Positions 44,935-53,207 of a stretch of DNA of 64,000 nucleotides are shown here, piece after piece (positions within the stretch are counted from its first letter, which is position 1; every line of letters begins with the position of its first letter). This DNA is from Ruminococcus gauvreauii. GTDB taxonomy: Bacteria > Bacillota > Clostridia > Lachnospirales > Lachnospiraceae. The notes below the pieces were generated by a model. The model worked only from the letters and a program-made list of their open reading frames with translations. It had not been told where the DNA came from and did no database searches. The DNA lies in contig NZ_CP102290.1 of assembly GCF_025151995.1 (NCBI RefSeq), forward strand, positions 496,001-560,000, in the 5' to 3' direction. The translations under genes and the position numbers were made by a program.

Positions 44935-45536
44935 ACATTTTCTCCTGTTCTGGTCTGCCTGTATTTCAGCGCATCTTCCGGCGTTATTTTTCTCAGTACT
45001 CTGCAGGGATTTCCGACTGCAATGACTCCTGCGGGAATATCCCTGTTTACCACACTGCCCGCCCCGATGATGGAATCCTGTCCGATCGTTACCCCGGGAA
45101 GCACCGTGACACCTGCTCCAAACCAGACGTTATCTCCGACCGTGATGGGCCAGGCAATCTCCAGCCCGCGGTTTCTCTGCTCCACATCCAGCGCATGGCT
45201 TGCAGTGGAGAAGCAGCAGTTTGGCGCAATAAATACATTGTCCCCAAACGTCACTTTCGCCCCGTCCAGAATCACACAGTTGTGATTGGCATAAAAATTC
45301 TCACCGATCTCGATGTTTTCTCCCATGTCACACCAGAAAGGAGCCAGGATCGTATAATCTCCGGAAATCCGTCCCAGTATCTGCGACATGATCTGATGTC
45401 CCTTTTCAGTCTCGGATGGCAATGTCTGATTATATTGAAAGCAGAGATCTTTACACCTGATCCTCTTCGCCAGTATTTCTTCGTCGTTATTGGCATCGTA
45501 CAAAAGACCTGCTGCTGCTTTTTCCTGCTCTGTCAT
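44931..45536 (-). CDS. Maltose/galactoside O-acetyltransferase family (LbetaH)
   Basis: A 201-residue left-handed beta-helix acetyltransferase of the Maa/LacA/NodL type. The N-terminal Mac domain (AAGLLYDANNDEEILAKRIRCKDL) is followed by hexapeptide repeats, the catalytic His in ANHNCVILDG / TASHALD region, and IGAGSVVNRDIPAGVIAVGNPCRVLR. It acetylates sugars with acetyl-CoA. It is translationally coupled to the methyltransferase downstream. Confidence 0.9.
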   Translation of the reverse strand: MTEQEKAAAGLLYDANNDEEILAKRIRCKDLCFQYNQTLPSETEKGHQIMSQILGRISGDYTILAPFWCDMGENIEIGENFYANHNCVILDGAKVTFGDNVFIAPNCCFSTASHALDVEQRNRGLEIAWPITVGDNVWFGAGVTVLPGVTIGQDSIIGAGSVVNRDIPAGVIAVGNPCRVLRKITPEDALKYRQTRTGENV

Positions 45537-45661
45537 GGCATCCTCCGTTATTGTTGGTTATATCTTGATGCGGCATACAAAAAGAATCTTCTGTCGATAT
45601 ATCTTTTTATAAGCCCCACTTCTTTTAGACCTGACTTAACAGCTTATACATTTGTCTTGAA

Positions 45662-46198
45662 TCAGGCATCTTTCAACGACTCCCCAAACCGCCTGAGTTC
45701 CGCAAGCTTTGCATCCGATCCGTTCTCTTCTCCGTGTGCCGTAAATACCCCCATGTCTTCAAGTCCGAGAAAGTCCAGAAAATCTCCTTTAAAAGAGAAC
45801 AGCGCCCCATCGTACATGTCTTCATTCCCGGAGCTTAAAATCATGGCGATTTTTTTAAGGCCGGTCGGTTTTACGGGATATGCCACCGCATAAAAACGAT
45901 CGATCACACACTTTAACTGTCCCGACATCCCGTGATAATAAATCGGTGACGCCAGTACCAGCATCTCCGCCTTTTTCAGCAGCTCATAGATTTCCTGCAT
46001 ATCATCCTTCTGGATACATTCCCCTTTTCCTTCTGTATGGCAATGTTCACAGGCAATGCATCCGCCTACTTTCTTTTTACAGACATCAATCACGTCCACC
46101 TGATGTCCGGAAGATATGGCGCCTTCCCGAAACGCTTTGATCATATGTACGGTATTTCCATTTGGCCGCGGACTCCCGTTGAGCACTAATATACGCAT
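45662..46198 (-). CDS. NADPH-dependent FMN reductase / iron-sulfur flavoprotein family
   Basis: A 178-residue flavodoxin-fold protein. FMN phosphate binding is shown by LNGSPRPNGNTVHMI, and a compact Cys cluster CIACEHCHTEGKGEC (residues about 48-62) matches the iron-sulfur flavoprotein group, though such clusters are often incomplete. The ASPIYYHGMSGQLK segment contacts the flavin ring. It is divergent from a TetR gene at 46355, which may regulate it. Confidence 0.85.
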   Translation of the reverse strand: MRILVLNGSPRPNGNTVHMIKAFREGAISSGHQVDVIDVCKKKVGGCIACEHCHTEGKGECIQKDDMQEIYELLKKAEMLVLASPIYYHGMSGQLKCVIDRFYAVAYPVKPTGLKKIAMILSSGNEDMYDGALFSFKGDFLDFLGLEDMGVFTAHGEENGSDAKLAELRRFGESLKDA

Positions 46199-46299
46199 TC
46201 ACTGATTCCTCCTTTGATTTTATTGTCCCTGTGGCTTTATGATAATACATTCTGCGTAAATTATCCACTGCCTGTTTCTCTCTTGACATATATTCTCAA

Positions 46300-46323
46300 T
46301 TATGCAACAATAGTTATGCAACA
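46300..46323. promoter_or_regulatory. Direct repeats in the flavoprotein/TetR intergenic region
   Basis: TTATGCAACA occurs exactly at 46300-46309 and 46314-46323, 14 bp apart, about 17 bp downstream of a TTGACA hexamer (46283-46288) aimed at the tetR gene. The repeats overlap the expected -10 region, so they could be operators for the TetR protein. Confidence 0.4.
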
Positions 46324-46354
46324 TATGTAATCAAACGAGGGAGGGTATACTTTT

Positions 46355-46942
46355 ATGCCGCCAAAAGCAAAAATAACAAAGGAAATGATTTTGAATACTG
46401 TTTTAGAGCTTACAAGGGAAACAGGGTTCGAGACCGTAAACGCAAGGAGTATCGCAGGTAAACTGCAATGCTCAACTCGACCAATTTTCACATGCTATGA
46501 AAATATGGAAGCATTAAAAAAAGAATTTCTTGTTTTTGCGTATGAATACTATGAGCAGTATGTCTCGAATTATCGTAAATCTGAAAATATCAGTCCCTAT
46601 TTAATTCTTCCTCTTTCATACATTGAATTTTCGGGGGAAGAACCACACTTATTTAAGCTGTTGTTTATAAACGATATGGATTTGGAAATGACGGAAGCAA
46701 AGGATTTTTATAAAGAAACAGACAATGAAAAAAAGGCACAGCTTTTTTCAGAAACCGTTGGGATTGGTTTAGATAAGGCAAAGGTAATATTTTTAGATTT
46801 GTTTCTTTATACTCACGGTGTAGCCGTCTTAACAGCGACAAAAAAATTAGCATTAGATAGAAAAAATGCTGAAAAAATGCTAGTGAATATATTATCTGCG
46901 TTCATAAGGCAGGAAAAACCAGAGTGGGATTTATCAATTTGA
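46355..46942 (+). CDS. TetR/AcrR-family transcriptional regulator
   Basis: A 195-residue regulator behind GAGGGAGGG. The helix-turn-helix (about residues 10-55) reads LELTRETGFETVNARSIAGKL and STRPIFTCYENMEAL, followed by a WHG-type ligand domain (about 80-185). Codon use is clearly AT-richer than the flanks, as is its neighbour's, which suggests recent transfer. It precedes a methyltransferase gene in the same direction by 27 bp. Confidence 0.85.
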   Translation: MPPKAKITKEMILNTVLELTRETGFETVNARSIAGKLQCSTRPIFTCYENMEALKKEFLVFAYEYYEQYVSNYRKSENISPYLILPLSYIEFSGEEPHLFKLLFINDMDLEMTEAKDFYKETDNEKKAQLFSETVGIGLDKAKVIFLDLFLYTHGVAVLTATKKLALDRKNAEKMLVNILSAFIRQEKPEWDLSI

Positions 46943-46969
46943 AAATAAAAGAAATACAGGGAGTGCAAT

Positions 46970-47761
46970 ATGAAAGCCAACCAATACTTAGCTGATTTTT
47001 ACAATCATTATGACGAGGATAATCGGCTGGCGTTAAAGCATGGAACAGTTGAGTTCCTCACCACTATGCGTTACATTGAAAAGTACATCAGACCCGGTGA
47101 CCGCGTGCTGGAAATAGGTGCAGGAACCGGACGCTATTCCCATGCGCTGGCTCGTCAAGGTTATGCTGTTGACGCTGTGGAATTAATAGAGCATAATATA
47201 GAAGTTTTCAATCAAAATACGCAATCGGGCGAAAGTGTCACTATTACCCAGGGCAACGCTGTGGAGTTATCTTCTTTCCGGGATAATACATACAACATTA
47301 CGCTCTTGTTAGGCCCTCTGTACCATCTATACAGCATAGAAGATAAACACCAAGCTCTGAGCGAAGCAATCCGCGTGACAAAACCGGGCGGCGTAATTTT
47401 TGCAGCATATGTTATTTCTGATGGCTGTCTCCTTGATGAAGGCTTTAAACGCGGTAATATTAGCGTTACTGAATACATAGAAAAGGGATTAATTGACTCC
47501 CGGACATTTGCCGCAAAATCCGAACCAAAGGATTTATTTGAACTTGTCCGTAAAGAAAACATTGATAATTTGATGTCTATATTTCCCGTTACTCGATTAA
47601 ATTATGTCGCGGCAGATGGTTGTGCCCTGTTTATGCGTGAAGCAGTCGACGCGATGGACAATGACACGTTTGAATTGTATTTGAAGTACCATTTTGCCAC
47701 TTGTGAGCGCGAAGATTTAGCCGGCATTACGAGCCATGCGATTGACATATTTAGAAAATAG
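46970..47761 (+). CDS. Class I SAM-dependent methyltransferase
   Basis: A 263-residue methyltransferase behind CAGGGAG. Motif I is DRVLEIGAGTGRYSHALA (about 44-61), motif II DAVELIEHNIEVF, and motif III TYNITLLLGPLYHLY, a pattern common to resistance- or toxin-type small-molecule methyltransferases in Firmicutes. Substrate unknown. It shares AT-rich composition with the upstream TetR gene, and its stop abuts (by one base) a decayed QueG-like gene on the other strand. Confidence 0.85.
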   Translation: MKANQYLADFYNHYDEDNRLALKHGTVEFLTTMRYIEKYIRPGDRVLEIGAGTGRYSHALARQGYAVDAVELIEHNIEVFNQNTQSGESVTITQGNAVELSSFRDNTYNITLLLGPLYHLYSIEDKHQALSEAIRVTKPGGVIFAAYVISDGCLLDEGFKRGNISVTEYIEKGLIDSRTFAAKSEPKDLFELVRKENIDNLMSIFPVTRLNYVAADGCALFMREAVDAMDNDTFELYLKYHFATCEREDLAGITSHAIDIFRK

Positions 47762-48190
47762 TCATAAGCATAGATAAAAAATCAACTGAAAACAAATATT
47801 GTAATTCTGGCAGTGCAAAATACCTTTCTGAGTAACCGGTTTTTCCCTGCGGTATGCTCTCATATCATCGCCATTTTCCGTGAAGCACTGAATCGGACAT
47901 CTTTTCCGGCACTGTCCGCAATGAATACAGAGGTTTTGCGATAGCATCTCATCTTCCGGAACGGGTGCATCCGTTATGACCGACACCACCCGCATTCTGG
48001 AACCAAATTCTTTTGATATCAGATTATGGCTGTCGCCAATCGTGCCAATCCCGGCGTAACAGCCCGCCAGAACATGAGAGAAAGCCGCATTTCCGGTAGG
48101 CCATGTCATCCAGCACCCGATTGCTCGTGTCATACAATTCCTGGTAAACCATAGACGGTGTCGTCTGAATCATAGGGGCAACAGGCCCGT
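47762..48190 (-). pseudogene. Frameshifted, truncated QueG-like 4Fe-4S double-cluster protein
   Basis: One frame (about 48190-48080) encodes VYQELYDTSNRVLDDMAYR and the next (about 48110-47815) encodes AGIGTIGDSHNLISKEFGSR, MRVVSVITDAPVPEDE and CIHCGQCRKRCPIQCF. Both parts resemble the C-terminal half of epoxyqueuosine reductase-like proteins, whose order is the same, so a frameshift lies near 48080-48110. The N-terminal half is missing (stop codons upstream) and the second cluster motif is cut off at about 47815, next to the AT-rich TetR/methyltransferase pair. Confidence 0.75.
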
Positions 48191-48254
48191 ATCAGATTTG
48201 CCCGAGACTTTTCGCTTTTCGATCTATTCTATAAACCTTTGCATGGAAAACTCG

Positions 48255-48842
48255 TCAGATCTTAAGCGTCATCTGTCTATATTCCTGCTGATGCTCCAAA
48301 CGCACAGGTGTCTTACTTAAAATGAAATCCACAGCCTGGTCATCGCGCACCCAGCGCTCCAGCTCATCCGTGTCCAGTATCAGCGGCATCCGGTCGTGAA
48401 CCGGACGAACAGAATCATTTGCCTGAGTGGTGATCACCACAAATTTTTCCTGTCCCTGTACCATTTTGTAAATCCCCGCCATATAAAGGATCGGTGAATC
48501 TTCCCGGCTAAAAGATACCTTTTCTCTTTCTGCATTCCATTCATAATAATGCTTTGCCGGTATCACACATCTTCTGTGCAGTACGCTTTCCCTGAAGGTC
48601 GGCCGCTCTGTCACCGTTTCCGCCCGGGCATTGATTAATAAGCCGCTTTTCTGATATCTTGGAAATCCCCAGCGCATACTGCCCGCCGTCAGAAGACGAT
48701 CCTTTATATAGATCACCGGTGCAGCGGCAGACGGACGGACTTCTCCGCGAACCGCTTCTTTTATCAGACCGGCCTCCACATGCTGTACGATTTTTTCGAT
48801 TTCTCTTGCCGTATCGTCATCGACATAATATCTTCCGCACAA
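48255..48842 (-). CDS. SOS response-associated peptidase (YedK/HMCES family)
   Basis: 195 residues if translation begins at the TTG at 48842, which follows GGAGG by 7 nt. This start makes the protein M-C-G-R-Y-Y, placing the catalytic Cys at position 2, where it must be exposed to crosslink abasic sites in ssDNA. An ATG-type start further upstream (48866) would bury the Cys and is rejected. Other family residues are the Asn in SAAAPVIY-INARAETV, the active Glu in KHYYEW, and His in RPVHDRMPLIL. It shields abasic sites by forming a thiazolidine link. Confidence 0.88.
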   Translation of the reverse strand: MCGRYYVDDDTAREIEKIVQHVEAGLIKEAVRGEVRPSAAAPVIYIKDRLLTAGSMRWGFPRYQKSGLLINARAETVTERPTFRESVLHRRCVIPAKHYYEWNAEREKVSFSREDSPILYMAGIYKMVQGQEKFVVITTQANDSVRPVHDRMPLILDTDELERWVRDDQAVDFILSKTPVRLEHQQEYRQMTLKI

Positions 48843-48874
48843 ATCTGCTACCTCCGTTTTCATCAAACTTTTGC

Positions 48875-49507
48875 TTATACAAAAGCAATACCATCCATGA
48901 TTTCCTTTATTCTACTCACAACATGTCCCATCATAAAAAAGATGGTTTCATAGTGCATATATTCGATAATGTTTTCATCAAACATAAATTTCAGATTGGC
49001 CGGGAATTCATCATCCGCCTCCCAATACTGGATGATAACCGGTAAAAAAGGAAAGGTATATAGCTTTGCTGCCAAATCGCCTTTCATATCTATTTCTTCA
49101 CCAAGGATGCTGCAGGCAGCCCGTAGCTCTTTCAGCTTTCCGTTGAATTCATCTGCTGATTTCTGAAACATATTTCCACCCGGAGCTGCTGATTTCACGG
49201 TACCTTTTAGCATATTTACCGGACAATAATTTCCGGACAGACTGCAGTCGTCTTTAGAATAACAAAGCACATCATAGATTGTCATGGATTCATTATAATC
49301 TGCCTCCACACTAGTCTCAAAATGATTTTCAGACCACTCTACTACTCCGTTCTTACGGTTGACTCTGTAATGTCTCAACACAAAATCTATGTAAATATAG
49401 TCTTCATCGTTCTCAAGAGAAAATTTCCGAATTATTTTTGCCTGATCATATTTCGTGAATTCTCCCCTCATCTGATCGCGCATAATCTCATAATTCGATG
49501 CTGCCAT
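48875..49507 (-). CDS. DUF3786 domain-containing protein
   Basis: About 210 residues from the ATG at 49507 (6 nt after AGGAGG). The C-terminal segment FPFLPVIIQYWEADDEFPANLKFMFDEN, seen around residues 155-182, and the final YMHYETIFFMMGHVV helix match the DUF3786 family, a putative metal- or cofactor-linked group of anaerobes. The N-terminus is helical and has no signal peptide. Clustered with a flavodoxin 13 bp upstream, it may share a redox context. Confidence 0.7.
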   Translation of the reverse strand: MAASNYEIMRDQMRGEFTKYDQAKIIRKFSLENDEDYIYIDFVLRHYRVNRKNGVVEWSENHFETSVEADYNESMTIYDVLCYSKDDCSLSGNYCPVNMLKGTVKSAAPGGNMFQKSADEFNGKLKELRAACSILGEEIDMKGDLAAKLYTFPFLPVIIQYWEADDEFPANLKFMFDENIIEYMHYETIFFMMGHVVSRIKEIMDGIAFV

Positions 49508-49520
49508 CTTCAACCTCCTA

Positions 49521-50018
49521 TTACTTTGCTGCTATCTTCACTGCTATTTGTGCAACATTTTCTCCAAAAATTTCAAACTGCGCTGCATCATGATCCAAAG
49601 TCTCTGCGATCCCAACCGCTCCTAACTGGAATTTGTTCTCTGTCTTTTCACCTGCCCCGGAAAATACCAGAATTTTCTTTAAAAGCATATTCCTGACAAT
49701 ATCCATGATAGCCGTATCTATCCCTCCAACCGGGGACTGCGCCGTTACAAATGCTGCACCTATTTTCCCGCTTAAATCCAGCTTTACATTTGAATCAAAC
49801 CACTTTTTCAACTCCCAGCTCATTCCCGCACAATACACCGGGGTTCCAATGATCACCGCATCGCTCTGTTTTAAAAATGCCAAATCCACCTCATTATCCC
49901 GGATGGACATCAATTTCACTTCGATAAAAGGAAATTTTGCCAGAATACCCTCTGATATGTATTCCGCGGCTGCTTCCGTGTTACCACCCTGACTTACATA
50001 AATAATTGAAATCTTCAT
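49521..50018 (-). CDS. Flavodoxin family protein
   Basis: A 165-residue short-chain flavodoxin-like protein. The FMN phosphate loop is YVSQGGNTEAAAEYI (residues 7-21), followed by the flavin-stacking GTPVYCAGMSWELKKWFD and an AFVTAQSPVGGID strand. No Cys clusters are present, unlike the iron-sulfur flavoprotein at 45662. It may serve as an electron carrier or NAD(P)H-quinone oxidoreductase and is likely cotranscribed with the DUF3786 gene. Confidence 0.82.
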   Translation of the reverse strand: MKISIIYVSQGGNTEAAAEYISEGILAKFPFIEVKLMSIRDNEVDLAFLKQSDAVIIGTPVYCAGMSWELKKWFDSNVKLDLSGKIGAAFVTAQSPVGGIDTAIMDIVRNMLLKKILVFSGAGEKTENKFQLGAVGIAETLDHDAAQFEIFGENVAQIAVKIAAK

Positions 50019-50041
50019 GTTACATTTCCTCCCTGTGCTTT

Positions 50042-50230
50042 TTATTTTAAAGAGAATAACTCCGTCATTCCCTTTGCAATATCAATTTCCGTTAGTTTTG
50101 GATTGATAAATCCCAAAGTACATAAAGAACACAGTATAAGTCTCTTCCATGGAGAGATTTTTCTCATATTTCGTTACAAGCTGTTCTTTCAGAGCAGAGA
50201 TCTGAGGACTTGGGGCAATCCCTATTCTAT
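50042..50230 (-). pseudogene. Possible decayed coding remnant
   Basis: The 334-bp gap 50019-50352 has no intact gene. On the minus strand one frame reads EQLVTKYEKNLSMEETYTVF and another ends INPKLTEIDIAKGMTELF before a TAA at 50042-50044; both have protein-like composition, suggesting a frameshifted C-terminal fragment. I cannot name the family. A 41-codon ORF starting at 50167 exists but has no good ribosome binding site. The rest of the gap holds the rpiA terminator. Confidence 0.35.
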
Positions 50231-50287
50231 TCCCCTACTGCCGGGACTATCTTTTTGTTCTGCTGTTATTCACACCCATGTCATGAT

Positions 50288-50326
50288 ACAAAAGAGAAAC
50301 CAAAAAGATATACTTCCCGGTTTCTC
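50288..50326 (-). terminator. Rho-independent terminator of rpiA
   Basis: The minus strand folds as GAGAAACC, a 17-base loop, GGTTTCTC and TTTTGT. It lies about 27 bp past the rpiA stop. Confidence 0.75.
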
Positions 50327-50352
50327 CATATCATTTGCTTATTCAGATTAGT

Positions 50353-51021
50353 TTATTCTGCCTCGATGATTTTCACGCCTTCATCCGTACCAACGATAAT
50401 ACGTTTGCACATTTTCAGGAACTGTCCGGTCTCCAGCACGCCGACGACGCTGTTTACCTTCTGACGGATATCTTCAATGTCTGCCGGGGCGCCGATACAC
50501 AGGTCAATGATGTAATTTCCGTTGTCTGTCACGAACAGATCATCGCCATTCATACGCATCTTCGGATTGTATCCGAAATCTTCCATTTTCTTAAATACAA
50601 TCTTGTAACCATATGGGAGCACTTCAAGCGGAAGCGGAAATGCACCGATACTGTCCACCAGCTTACTCTCATCCATGATCCAGATCACCTCTTTTGCCAG
50701 GTCAGCAACGACCTTTTCACGGAACAGTGCGCCGCCGCCGCCTTTCGTCGCATTGAACTCGCTGTCGATCTCATCCACGCCGTCGATATCCAGATCAATA
50801 TGGTCTACTTCATCGATGGAGAGAAGCGGAATGCCAAGCTCTCTTGCCTGCTGCTCCGTCGCCTTTGAGGTCGGGATCGCCTGAATCTTCAGACCATTTT
50901 TCACCATCTCTCCAACCTTGTCCACCATGAATTTCGCTGTAGATCCGGTTCCAAGACCCACTACCATACCGTCTTTGATATACTCTGCCGCTTTTTCGCC
51001 TGCTATTTTTTTCTGGTTCAT
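50353..51021 (-). CDS. rpiA: Ribose-5-phosphate isomerase A
   Basis: 222 residues from the ATG at 51021, behind CAGGAGGG. It interconverts ribulose-5-P and ribose-5-P in the pentose phosphate pathway. Visible are the phosphate loop GLGTGSTAKFMVDK, catalytic DxDGADEID-type LDIDGVDEIDSEFNATKGGGGALFREK (key Asp, Glu and Lys residues at about 80-105), and C-terminal VLETGQFLKMCKRIIVG. Length is standard, with its own terminator. Confidence 0.96.
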   Translation of the reverse strand: MNQKKIAGEKAAEYIKDGMVVGLGTGSTAKFMVDKVGEMVKNGLKIQAIPTSKATEQQARELGIPLLSIDEVDHIDLDIDGVDEIDSEFNATKGGGGALFREKVVADLAKEVIWIMDESKLVDSIGAFPLPLEVLPYGYKIVFKKMEDFGYNPKMRMNGDDLFVTDNGNYIIDLCIGAPADIEDIRQKVNSVVGVLETGQFLKMCKRIIVGTDEGVKIIEAE

Positions 51022-51103
51022 ATGTACCCTCCTGCAATTCAATTTTTCTTATTATGAATCATTATATCACCTGACTGCAGGGAACACAAGGCAAGTGTGT
51101 CTG

Positions 51104-51688
51104 CTACTTTCGCATTTCCGTAAAAATCTGTCCCGCCATCTCATAGCTTTTACGAATTCCGCACCCGTCATTCTGATATACATTTGAATCCTGTTCTGAT
51201 ATCCCGGCTTCCCGGGCCTGCCGCAGGGATTCCGGTTCCGTTCCGAAAAAAACGATTTTCCATCCCTTTTTTCGTTTTTCAGCGATCAACGTCCTGATTT
51301 CCGGTGCCCTCCACCGGACACTGGCATTCTCCATGCCGTCTGTTATGATAAATACCGCAACTTTCTTCTCATACGCCGGGCTCATATCGTGCAGCGAATC
51401 TGTCACCACAGAAAACACCTTTCCGACCGCATCATATAATGCTGTGTTTCCCTTCACAAAGTAGTCTTTAGCCGTCAGCTCTCCGGCATAGCCGACCGGT
51501 GTATGGCAGCATAAGATCTCACACTCATCTCCGAAAAGTGCAGTTGTGATATATGCCTTACCGGGAATCTGCTGCTGCTCACGGAGCATCTTGTTGTAAC
51601 TGCCGATCGTATCTGCTTCTTTCCCATACATGGAACCGCTTCTGTCCAGAATACAGACCAGTTCCGTAATCCTCTCTTTTTTCTTCAT
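51104..51688 (-). CDS. von Willebrand factor A domain protein
   Basis: 194 residues from the ATG at 51688; the upstream ATG at 51709 precedes the GGAGG site. It is essentially one VWA domain with a complete MIDAS metal site: DRSGSMYGKE, the Thr in GNTALYDAV and the Asp in ITDGMENAS. No signal peptide or membrane helix, so it is likely cytosolic. It lies downstream of pseudokinase B2 with a promoter that carries the same 14-bp motif as the one before the secreted CHAP-like gene. VWA proteins often mediate protein-protein assembly; here it may bind the kinase system. Confidence 0.85.
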   Translation of the reverse strand: MKKKERITELVCILDRSGSMYGKEADTIGSYNKMLREQQQIPGKAYITTALFGDECEILCCHTPVGYAGELTAKDYFVKGNTALYDAVGKVFSVVTDSLHDMSPAYEKKVAVFIITDGMENASVRWRAPEIRTLIAEKRKKGWKIVFFGTEPESLRQAREAGISEQDSNVYQNDGCGIRKSYEMAGQIFTEMRK

Positions 51689-51721
51689 GCCGCTGCCCTC
51701 CGTTATCATTTTGATACTTTC

Positions 51722-51753
51722 AGTATAGCTTCAGGGAAAGAAAATTTGTTTTT
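51722..51753 (-). promoter_or_regulatory. Shared-motif promoter of the VWA gene
   Basis: GAAAATTTGTTTTT (plus-strand reading) at 51740-51753 lies 12 bp from a minus-strand TATACT -10 box (51722-51727). The identical 14-mer with the same 12-bp spacing occurs at 56394-56407 before the secreted CHAP-like gene. No standard -35 is seen, so the motif may bind an activator or be a repressor site. Confidence 0.6.
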
Positions 51754-51757
51754 GATG

Positions 51758-53200
51758 TCACGGCCAGTAATAGTATTCGAAGTCGTGATTCGGATGAAAG
51801 AGATACCTGATTACCCTGTCGGCTTCACCCCAGTAGAAATCCATGCGGCATTCCCGTGTGCCGTGTATGTACTGCCCCTGTATATAGCTTCCATTTGTCT
51901 CAAATGCCTCCTGTTCGTCCGCCTCCAGTCCCGCGGCGGTCTCCTCCGGCCCCAGGTACCAGTCCTCCGAAAGTATACACAGAAGATCCGCCCCCACGCC
52001 GTGAAGAGGCGCCTGACTGTCATCTCCCCGGTACAGTCTCAGCATCAGCAGATCCCCATTTACCGCATCGGTCACAACCGCCAATCCCACACCCTCCAGC
52101 ACAAGATACGTTTCTGTATACTGGAATCTCGTCAGAATTGCCCCATATTTCTGAATCTCAACCGTATTTTCTTCCGTTTCGTCGATCTTTGTCAGCTCAT
52201 ATCCACAGGCTTCCAGCTCCTTTAAAACGGTGTCCGCCGACATCTCAAAACGAAACTGATTACACGGCTGATTCCACTTTCGGACGCTTTCTTCATCCAG
52301 CGTATAGACGATGCCGTCCTCAGTTTCTTCCTCAGAGACCGCATGCTCCTTCACGAAGGATACGTATTCCTGATAGCGCGGTGATCCCCTGTCATAATTT
52401 CCCGCCAGCTCCAGCGCCTCCACTTCTCTGCTTTGTCCGCTGAGAATGCCCTTGCCCACAAGGACAGCCGCCAGTATCAGGATCAGAAGGAACCCTTCCG
52501 CAATGCCCGCAAAGAGCCGTTTTCTGCTTTTCCCAGCGCTTCCTTTCTCCTGATCCAGCGCGCGGATCAGCTCCTGTATCCCGCTGTACTGTCGTCGCCG
52601 CTCCGCCTCCATGCCCCGGTTCAGTGCTGCCTGCTGATACAGCGATAACCCATTCCCTGCCGTCATCTCATAAAGCATGGCGCACAGCGTGCGGATATCA
52701 TCTGACTGCCCGCCTTCTTGTGGGCGCTCCGGAATCAAAGGCGTATTTATCTTTATGCCTCCGTCTTCACGCACCAATACGGAATCCATGTCCAGAGTCT
52801 GAAACGCCTGTCCTTTTTTCCGAACCGCCGCGGCAGCTTCGGCGACCGTCCGCAGCAGCTTCCACGCCTGTTCAAAATCAAGCAGCTCAGTCTGCTGCCT
52901 CAGATACTGGCGCAGGGGGATCCCCTGTACGTATTCCGATACGACATAAAGATCCTGCCCCTCCTCAAAGATGTCCAGAACCTTAATAACCTGCGGGATA
53001 TCCGAGCATGCTGCCTGATTTACGGCATGCTCCCGCAGTTTGGTTTTAGATGAAGCATTTCCGCCGCGGTATACCGTCAGAGTTACGTTCTGGTTTAACA
53101 GGCAGTCTTCCGCCAGACAGACTGTTTCCTCATCTGTATTCGTCAATGTCTGCAGCATCGTATAGCGCTCATTTACCATTTTTTCCATGCGTACCGTCAT
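51758..53200 (-). CDS. Membrane pseudokinase B2 (Ser/Thr kinase-like, inactive)
   Basis: 480 residues from the ATG at 53200; ATG 53188 is an alternative. The kinase-like N-terminal half aligns along its length with active kinase B1 (LAEDCLLNQNV versus LAKDLQLNQQV; VVSEYVQGIPLRQYL versus CVMEYVRGISLRSYL). Essential residues are gone: the ATP Lys is Thr, the HRD motif reads FQT, the Asn is Ser and the DFG is NTP. A single membrane helix (about 236-255) leads to an extracellular domain sharing GNYxRGSxxYxE(Y/F)xxFV with B1 and ending in YYYWP. A scaffold or decoy role is inferred. Confidence 0.8.
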   Translation of the reverse strand: MTVRMEKMVNERYTMLQTLTNTDEETVCLAEDCLLNQNVTLTVYRGGNASSKTKLREHAVNQAACSDIPQVIKVLDIFEEGQDLYVVSEYVQGIPLRQYLRQQTELLDFEQAWKLLRTVAEAAAAVRKKGQAFQTLDMDSVLVREDGGIKINTPLIPERPQEGGQSDDIRTLCAMLYEMTAGNGLSLYQQAALNRGMEAERRRQYSGIQELIRALDQEKGSAGKSRKRLFAGIAEGFLLILILAAVLVGKGILSGQSREVEALELAGNYDRGSPRYQEYVSFVKEHAVSEEETEDGIVYTLDEESVRKWNQPCNQFRFEMSADTVLKELEACGYELTKIDETEENTVEIQKYGAILTRFQYTETYLVLEGVGLAVVTDAVNGDLLMLRLYRGDDSQAPLHGVGADLLCILSEDWYLGPEETAAGLEADEQEAFETNGSYIQGQYIHGTRECRMDFYWGEADRVIRYLFHPNHDFEYYYWP

Positions 53201-53207
53201 CTCCCTG

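Noticed and set aside
46086..46289. 67-codon ORF upstream of and into the iron-sulfur flavoprotein gene
   Set aside because: Most of it is antisense-free shadow of another frame of the flavoprotein gene; it has no family match by eye and no good ribosome binding site.
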